From Butyrivibrio sp. (lineage in GTDB: Bacteria; Bacillota_A; Clostridia; Lachnospirales; Lachnospiraceae): a DNA stretch of 49,040 nucleotides. The stretch's first letter is position 1, and each line of letters begins with the position of its first letter. Below the pieces are notes generated by a model. The model saw only the letters and a list, made by a program, of their open reading frames with translations, made no database searches and had not been told where the DNA came from. The stretch is taken from positions 1-49,040 of the forward strand of contig JAGOGF010000009.1 in the NCBI GenBank assembly GCA_017996845.1, read 5' to 3'. The position numbers and the translations under genes were made by a program. Below are positions 44,587 to 49,040 of the stretch, piece by piece.

Positions 44587-45045
44587 TTAGTTGAACGGCA
44601 GCTCTTCATCAATTCCATCCGGAATGTTCATGAATCCATCGCTTGCCGCTACAGGTTTTTCTGATCCTGAGGATGTAGAACCGGCACCGGAGAATCCTCC
44701 ATTGCCACCGGCAGCATTCTTGCTCTCAGCAAATTCCTGATCTTCTGCAACGACGTCTGTAGTATATACTTTCTGCCCATCCTTATTGGTATAGCTACCA
44801 GTCTGGATACGCCCTGTTACGATAATCTTGGTGCCCTTTTTCAAATACTTTTCAGCAAACTCGCCAGCTTTTCCAAATGCAACAATACCTATAAAATCTG
44901 CGGTCTGTGCATCCTGCTGGTCTCTTCTTGCAAATCTGCGATCTACCGCAAGCGTATATCGTGCAATTGCTGTGGAGTTATCGCCCTGTGTATATCTGAC
45001 ATCAGGATCCTTGGTTAAACGTCCCATAAGTATAACTTTATTCAT
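44587..45045 (-). CDS. ssb: Single-stranded DNA-binding protein
   Basis: Coats single-stranded DNA in replication, recombination and repair. The 152 residues comprise an OB fold (MNKVILMGRLTKDPDVRYTQGD, GKAGEFAEKYLKKGTKIIVTGRIQTGSY), a Gly/Ser-rich tail and the partner-binding acidic tip DEELPFN (the usual DDDIPF). It lies between rpsF and rpsR with short spacers, the standard Firmicute arrangement that ties SSB supply to ribosome synthesis. Confidence 0.98.
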   Translation of the reverse strand: MNKVILMGRLTKDPDVRYTQGDNSTAIARYTLAVDRRFARRDQQDAQTADFIGIVAFGKAGEFAEKYLKKGTKIIVTGRIQTGSYTNKDGQKVYTTDVVAEDQEFAESKNAAGGNGGFSGAGSTSSGSEKPVAASDGFMNIPDGIDEELPFN

Positions 45046-45064
45046 TTATCTTCGTCCTTTACTA

Positions 45065-45355
45065 TTATGCCTCGTCGCGTCTTACGCATAAATATCTGAT
45101 AACGTTATCCAAGATACGGACGCGGGACTCAAGTTCTGCTGGTGTATTACCTTCAGCGTCAAACTGAATGAAATAATAGAAAGCTTCGTTCATCTTTTCA
45201 ATTTCATAAGCGAGCTTCTTCTTACCCCAATCATCGACATTGGTAATCTGACCACCGAATCTCTCGATCAGAGCCTTGCACTTGTCAACGGTCTCAACTC
45301 TTACATCATCTTCGACTTTTGCGCTGACAACAACGGCTAATTCATACTTGTTCAT
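45065..45355 (-). CDS. rpsF: 30S ribosomal protein S6
   Basis: Partner of S18 on the 30S platform. The 96 residues begin MNKYELAVVVSAKVED and contain WGKKKLAYEIEKMNEAFYYFIQFDA and RILDNVIRYLCVR, all standard. It is first in the operon. A promoter lies at 45425-45453 and a 7-bp leader hairpin before the start may be part of S6:S18 autoregulation, which is known in Bacillus but not demonstrated here. Confidence 0.98.
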   Translation of the reverse strand: MNKYELAVVVSAKVEDDVRVETVDKCKALIERFGGQITNVDDWGKKKLAYEIEKMNEAFYYFIQFDAEGNTPAELESRVRILDNVIRYLCVRRDEA

Positions 45356-45380
45356 GCTACTTACCTCCTTTTGGTCTCTG

Positions 45381-45400
45381 GCCCCTGTCTATGCAGGAGC
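45381..45400 (-). other. Hairpin in the rpsF leader
   Basis: Minus-strand GCTCCTG (45400-45394) and CAGGGGC (45387-45381) pair in 7 bp (one G-U) around a 6-base loop, 25 bases before the start. It is a candidate part of an S6:S18 autoregulatory leader. Confidence 0.35.
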
Positions 45401-45424
45401 AAGGAATTTATATCACGGATTTTC

Positions 45425-45453
45425 ATGATATCATATCAATATCCCAGATGCAA
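45425..45453 (-). promoter_or_regulatory. Promoter of rpsF-ssb-rpsR
   Basis: TTGCAT (45453-45448), 17 bases, TATCAT (45430-45425) on the minus strand; leader of about 65 bases. Confidence 0.65.
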
Positions 45454-45461
45454 GCTTTTTC

Positions 45462-45653
45462 TTATACTTCGTTTTTATTTTTTACAATTTCACGAATATT
45501 TTTTTCTATAATACGACGTGCAATCATGATTTGATGGCCGCACCCCAAACATTTCAATCTGAAATCTGCTCCAACACGAAGTATCTCCCATTCATAGCTT
45601 CCACAAGGGTGTGCTTTTTTCATTTTTACAACATCACCAACATTTATCTCCAT
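45462..45653 (-). CDS. DUF951 zinc-ribbon-like protein
   Basis: A small conserved protein (63 residues from the ATG at 45653) of unknown function, with the DUF951 pattern: VGDVVKMKKAHPCGSYEWEILRVGADFRLKCLGCGHQIMI. The C-GS and CLGC pattern suggests a metal site. The family is commonly found near rpsF or translation genes in Firmicutes. The ATG at 45653 gives the family-typical N-terminus MEINVGDVV and has GGATGG seven bases away; an ATG at 45668, directly after the sirtuin stop, is the alternative. Confidence 0.9.
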   Translation of the reverse strand: MEINVGDVVKMKKAHPCGSYEWEILRVGADFRLKCLGCGHQIMIARRIIEKNIREIVKNKNEV

Positions 45654-45668
45654 AGATTTTCCATCCAT

Positions 45669-46388
45669 TCACATCTGATCAAGTATTTCTCCGATACTTC
45701 CCTGTATCAGCAAATCAGCCTGCCGATCTCTTGGTGTAGCAGATCTGTTTATTACGACCAGCTTTTTCCCCTGATAATAGTCAATCAGCCCCGCTGCAGG
45801 ATAAACTGCCAGTGAAGTGCCCCCAATCATTAATAAATCAGCCTGACTGATTGCATCCACTGCTTCTTCAAGTATATCCTGATCAAGTCCTTCTTCGTAT
45901 AAAACTACATCAGGCTTTACTCTTCCTCCACAGGAGCAATACGGAATTTCTTTGGTATTCAGCATATATTCCATATCATAGAATTTTCCGCATTTCTCAC
46001 AATAATTTCGATGGACACTACCATGGAGTTCTAATACAGCCTTACTTCCTGCAGCCTGATGTAACCCATCAATATTCTGTGTAACGATTTTTTTAAGTTT
46101 TCCTTCTTTTTCCCAAAGTGCAAGTTTGATATGTGCCTTATTTGGCTTTGCATTTGGATATAACATTCTCTCTTTGTAGAAACGAAAAAACTCCTCCGGC
46201 ATTTTTTCATAAAAAGTATGGCTTACGATCTGCTCCGGCGGATACTTGTATTTCTGACTGTATAATCCGTCCTGACTTCTGAAATCCGGAATCCCGCTCT
46301 CAGTCGAAACCCCTGCTCCACCAAAAAAAACAATATTATCACTTTCATCGATCATTTTTTTAAGTGTACAAATTTCTTCCTGCCCCAT
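45669..46388 (-). CDS. NAD-dependent protein deacylase, sirtuin family
   Basis: Removes acyl groups from lysine with NAD+. The 239-residue product has the NAD motifs GGAGVSTESGIPDFR (23-37) and TQNIDGLH (103-110), the catalytic His122 in ELHGSV and the zinc Cys at 130, 133, 151 and 153. The start at 46388 has a GGAGT site; a further upstream ATG at 46439 lies in the leader. It is 62 bases after the S1-domain gene and directly before DUF951, in one leftward row. Confidence 0.95.
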   Translation of the reverse strand: MGQEEICTLKKMIDESDNIVFFGGAGVSTESGIPDFRSQDGLYSQKYKYPPEQIVSHTFYEKMPEEFFRFYKERMLYPNAKPNKAHIKLALWEKEGKLKKIVTQNIDGLHQAAGSKAVLELHGSVHRNYCEKCGKFYDMEYMLNTKEIPYCSCGGRVKPDVVLYEEGLDQDILEEAVDAISQADLLMIGGTSLAVYPAAGLIDYYQGKKLVVINRSATPRDRQADLLIQGSIGEILDQM

Positions 46389-46450
46389 ATTACTCCATTT
46401 CCTAAAACATATAACCTGCTTCAAGTATTTTTTTACCAAAAACTATGCGT

Positions 46451-47365
46451 TTAGAAACCGGCCTTTTTTAATAATGCGGCAAGTGAAGTTGTAGCGTCAC
46501 CATCTGCTGTATATTCTATTTTTTCCTCGGTAATTTCTGTTGCTGCCACATCATCAAGTGCTTTCATACTCAAACTGATCTTTCCATCTTTGACCAGAAT
46601 AACCTTTACCTTAACTTTTTCTCCAACTTTTAAAACAGAAGATGGATGTGCAATTCTCTGATTACAAATTTGTGAAATATGTATCAGTCCTGAAATTCCA
46701 TTTCCAAGATCAACAAAAGCCCCATATGGTTGCAGACTTTCAATTGTTCCCTCTGTCACCAGACCAACTTCAACATTTGAAATGCGTTCATTTCTCGATG
46801 CATCCGCTTTTTCTTTCAGAATTTCCTTTGCAGACATAACAAGCTTATCATTATCCTGATCAGCTGTGATCACCCGCACCATAAGCTTCTTTCCGATATA
46901 TTCAGGTAAATCCTTTTCTTCTACATATGACAAATCAAGCTTTGATGCCGGAATAAATCCTCTGATATCTTCCAGATAAGCAACTACACCGCTTTTTACC
47001 GCTTCTGTAACTGTAATTTCAAGATCCCTGTTTTGCGTCTGATATTCTTTCAGTTTATCCCACGCCATGACATGGTTTGCCATCTTTCGAGATAACAAAA
47101 TGTTTCCTTTTCCATCATCTGTACTGATAACTGTAGCAGAAATTTCGTCTCCGAGATTAACATCGCGTCGGGCTGAAAATTTGGGATCATCCGAAAAATC
47201 CTCTAACCGGATAATTCCCTGTGTATAATATTTCAAATCAAGTGCGATATAAGCATCCCCAACACCAATTACCGTTCCAGTAAGAACATCACCCTCACTT
47301 ATCTTACGGAAAGACCTGTTTAATTCCTCCGCAAAATCATTCATCGATTCCATTTTTTCTTCCAT
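46451..47365 (-). CDS. Three-S1-domain RNA-binding protein (S1-like)
   Basis: A 304-residue protein with three S1 OB folds: about 22-95 (GDVLTGTVIGVGDAYIALDL), 110-178 and 195-268 (GLVTEGTIESLQPYGAFVDL, the best conserved). It resembles the Clostridial/Bacillus RpsA-like (YpfD) proteins rather than the six-domain S1 of Proteobacteria, and may act in mRNA handling. The start at 47365 lies eight bases after GAGG; the ATG two codons upstream is too close to that site. It is 16 bases after the nitroreductase stop, so co-transcription is likely. Confidence 0.88.
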   Translation of the reverse strand: MEEKMESMNDFAEELNRSFRKISEGDVLTGTVIGVGDAYIALDLKYYTQGIIRLEDFSDDPKFSARRDVNLGDEISATVISTDDGKGNILLSRKMANHVMAWDKLKEYQTQNRDLEITVTEAVKSGVVAYLEDIRGFIPASKLDLSYVEEKDLPEYIGKKLMVRVITADQDNDKLVMSAKEILKEKADASRNERISNVEVGLVTEGTIESLQPYGAFVDLGNGISGLIHISQICNQRIAHPSSVLKVGEKVKVKVILVKDGKISLSMKALDDVAATEITEEKIEYTADGDATTSLAALLKKAGF

Positions 47366-47381
47366 TTCCATTTCCTCTCTT

Positions 47382-47960
47382 TTAATTCAATAGTTCTGCT
47401 TCCATTGTTCTTTTGGGAACATAATGAATATCCTGTTCATCTCTATAATAAGCTGTACTGCCATCCTGATCTACTTCAGTTAAAACAATTTTCTCATCTG
47501 GTTTTCCAAGTGCAACTACCAAAAGAGGCTGTATGTTTTCTGAAAGCTCTAAATTTTTTTTAAGGTCTGCGCCCTGGAAATCCCCGATCATGCATCCCCC
47601 AAGTCCCTGTTCCGTCGCATACAACAGCATAGTCTGTGCAACAATTCCAACATCCTTTTGAAATCTGTTCAAATTGCTGTTAACTAACATATCCTGACAA
47701 ATTATTATAAATGCAGTTGGCCCTTTCCCCACATGAGGAAGTTCTACCTTGGGTAATAGTCCTGCCCAATGCGTTAAATTCTGAATTTCCTTAACATATG
47801 GATTTTCATATGCAATATAGTATTTCAAGGGTTGCACATTTCCGCTTGAAGGGCACAAACGGGCGCACTTGATATACTCTTCCATTTCATTTCTTGTGAA
47901 ATGATACTCCTGATCATATCCTCTACAGCTTCTGTTATTAAATACAAGATCTTTTATCAT
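47382..47960 (-). CDS. Nitroreductase family flavoprotein
   Basis: A 192-residue FMN-dependent oxidoreductase of the nitroreductase family: NNRSCRGYD with the FMN-contacting Arg/Ser at the start, LCPSSGNVQPLKYYI, then YATEQGLGGCMIGDF and VALGKPDEKIVLTE. Substrate unknown; relatives reduce quinones, nitro compounds or FMN. GGAGAG lies six bases before the ATG at 47960. It sits 31 bases after the TPR gene and before the S1-domain gene. Confidence 0.93.
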   Translation of the reverse strand: MIKDLVFNNRSCRGYDQEYHFTRNEMEEYIKCARLCPSSGNVQPLKYYIAYENPYVKEIQNLTHWAGLLPKVELPHVGKGPTAFIIICQDMLVNSNLNRFQKDVGIVAQTMLLYATEQGLGGCMIGDFQGADLKKNLELSENIQPLLVVALGKPDEKIVLTEVDQDGSTAYYRDEQDIHYVPKRTMEAELLN

Positions 47961-47991
47961 ACTCTCTCCAATCACTCATAAAATAAGGACT

Positions 47992-48681
47992 TTATATCGT
48001 CTTTCTTTTTTCTAATTTATTTATTCTGCCTGCAATTTCTATATCGTTTGTAAGATCATATACCATTTTATAACAATCAAGAGCCTGCATATACGATTCT
48101 TTTTCTTCAGCTTCTTCAGCCGCTCTGTATATTAGTCCAAGCGTTGTCGCATCAGGTTCAACAGGTATTCCGGCATTCAAAATTTTTTCCTGTAGCTGCT
48201 TACTGTTCTTTTTTTTCATTTCTTTATGCATTGCCTTACTTAAAAAAGCAATTTCACTTTCAGCCTGCTTACTATCATAATACAATATGCTGTACTCATA
48301 TAGTGCTGCAGCAAGATCAGGTTGATATTTTTCAAGATAATAATATCCCAAATTTCTATAATATCCGGCCAGTTCCGCTCTTGTACAGCAATACCGATAG
48401 CTTTCAACCGTATACCGATAAAACTCATCCAGATCTCCAAGTAACCGGTAGCATTTAATTATATCAGCATATATTTCAATGTTAACCGGGTTTGATTGAT
48501 GTGCACAAATATATTTCTGAAGTGCTTCCACTGTATTCCCTTGATTTTCATATTTCTGCGCTTCCTGCATATATAATTGTACTTCATTTTCCTGACTGAC
48601 CTCATATTCACTTCGGTTGACATAATACTCATATAAAAAGATTTCGCTAATATGAAATATACTCACTTTTTCTTTATTCAT
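47992..48681 (-). CDS. TPR-type helical repeat protein, function unknown
   Basis: A 229-residue, probably cytoplasmic protein with tetratricopeptide-like helix pairs (AQKYENQGNTVEALQKYICAHQSNP at about 41-65, GYYYLEKYQPDLAAALYEYSILYYD, and AEEKESYMQALDCYKMVYDLTND near the end). No enzymatic motif is visible. The start at 48681 has no clear Shine-Dalgarno sequence and a TATAAT-like box lies about 12 bases upstream, so the message may be leaderless or the true start may differ. It heads the leftward row to nitroreductase and S1. Confidence 0.75.
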   Translation of the reverse strand: MNKEKVSIFHISEIFLYEYYVNRSEYEVSQENEVQLYMQEAQKYENQGNTVEALQKYICAHQSNPVNIEIYADIIKCYRLLGDLDEFYRYTVESYRYCCTRAELAGYYRNLGYYYLEKYQPDLAAALYEYSILYYDSKQAESEIAFLSKAMHKEMKKKNSKQLQEKILNAGIPVEPDATTLGLIYRAAEEAEEKESYMQALDCYKMVYDLTNDIEIAGRINKLEKRKTI

Positions 48682-48739
48682 ATATCTATTATACCGTTCC
48701 TGTCATTAAATATGCTATATGTGTTCGCTATTTCTATAC

Positions 48740-48771
48740 AAAAAAATCCTGAATGCAAATACATTCAGGAT
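48740..48771 (-). terminator. Terminator after the tRNA genes
   Basis: ATCCTGAATG (48771-48762) and CATTCAGGAT (48755-48746) on the minus strand, perfect 10-bp stem with a 6-base loop and seven T. Confidence 0.93.
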
Positions 48772-48775
48772 AAAG

Positions 48776-48846
48776 AGGTGACAGGCGGATTTGAACCGCC
48801 GGTGGAGGTGTTGCAGACCTGTGCCTTACCGCTTGGCTATGTCACC
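48776..48846 (-). tRNA. tRNA-Cys (GCA)
   Basis: A cloverleaf on the minus strand: acceptor GGTGACA/TGTCACC, D-arm GCC...GGC, anticodon loop CTGCAAC with GCA, T-arm GGCGG-TTCAAAT-CCGCC. The first anticodon-stem pair is C-C. CCA is not encoded. It lies downstream of tRNA-Glu and before a terminator. Confidence 0.95.
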
Positions 48847-48915
48847 AAAGACAATATAACAAAATACGATAAATTTCATAATTCAATATCCAAATGAAAT
48901 CTATCGACTAAAAAA

Positions 48916-48987
48916 TGACTCCGACGAGGTTCGAACTCGTGTTACCGCCGTGAAAGGGCGATGTCTTAACCGCTTGACCACGGAGCC
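48916..48987 (-). tRNA. tRNA-Glu (TTC)
   Basis: A cloverleaf on the minus strand: acceptor GGCTCCG/CGGAGTC, anticodon loop CTTTCAC with TTC, T-arm CGAGG/CCTCG region with TTCGAAC. CCA is not encoded. It shares a transcript with tRNA-Cys. The remaining 53 bases to the window end show no feature. Confidence 0.96.
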
Positions 48988-49040
48988 AGGAATCGTACCG
49001 TTCAACGTGACCAGTAACAATCATAGGATTACTTCAAGCT

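Noticed and set aside
1..49040. Prophage, insertion sequence or CRISPR array
   Set aside because: No integrase, transposase, terminal inverted repeats, cas gene or regularly spaced repeats were seen anywhere in the window.

Overview
The window looks like a chromosomal segment of a strictly anaerobic, low-GC Firmicute of the class Clostridia, most probably a Lachnospiraceae member. The evidence is a one-polypeptide pyruvate:ferredoxin oxidoreductase and a clostridial 2[4Fe-4S] ferredoxin, paired glgC/glgD, spoVG, a CIRCE/HrcA heat-shock operon, DnaD/DnaC-type replication genes, small DUF6465, DUF402 and DUF951 proteins, strong AGGAGG ribosome binding sites and TTGACA-17-TATAAT promoters. No phage, transposon, CRISPR array or rRNA is seen. 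All names come from reading translated sequence and motifs; no database search was run.

Layout. 1-1.2 kb: start of the hrcA-grpE heat-shock operon, running leftward behind a perfect CIRCE operator. 1.3-9.2 kb: a lysine-rich DUF6465 protein with its own promoter and terminator, then a leftward run pth, mfd, aminotransferase, patatin-like lipase, uppP. 9.3-12.1 kb: glgC-glgD-spoVG, leftward (glycogen precursor synthesis and a sporulation/RNA-binding regulator). 12.5-17.6 kb: the longest rightward block, murC, a DnaD-domain protein, a DnaC-like helicase loader and a PRPP synthetase. 17.7-28 kb: a carbohydrate locus, leftward, with a large membrane-anchored protein of unknown function, an AraC regulator, a lipoprotein sugar-binding protein, two ABC permeases and a GH2 beta-galactosidase. 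No ATPase is encoded, so a shared ATPase is probably used. 28-34.3 kb: DUF402 (+), then leftward GH18/SH3 protein, tsaC, rpiB, upp, dCMP deaminase and a coiled-coil/SleB-type cell-wall hydrolase. 34.9-40.1 kb: mecA (+), PFOR (-) and its likely electron acceptor ferredoxin (+). 40.2-45.4 kb: rpsF-ssb-rpsR and gdpP-rplI-dnaB, both leftward. 45.4-49 kb: DUF951, sirtuin, S1-domain protein, nitroreductase, TPR protein, tRNA-Cys and tRNA-Glu.

How they work together. Most genes are housekeeping: replication and repair (dnaB, DnaD, DnaC, ssb, mfd), translation (rpsF, rpsR, rplI, pth, tsaC, tRNAs), envelope building (murC, uppP), nucleotide salvage (upp, dCMP deaminase, prs), c-di-AMP turnover (gdpP) and fermentative metabolism (PFOR, ferredoxin, glgCD). 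The accessory part is the beta-galactoside uptake locus. Its most unusual member is the 859-residue anchored protein, whose C-terminus looks like a papain/C39-type domain that has lost its catalytic residues. Other points worth a second look are the structured PFOR leader with a perfect 19-bp palindrome, the ferredoxin made of two nearly identical DNA units, a group of DnaA-box-like sequences before the DnaD/DnaC genes, and promoters embedded in the terminators of the preceding operons.
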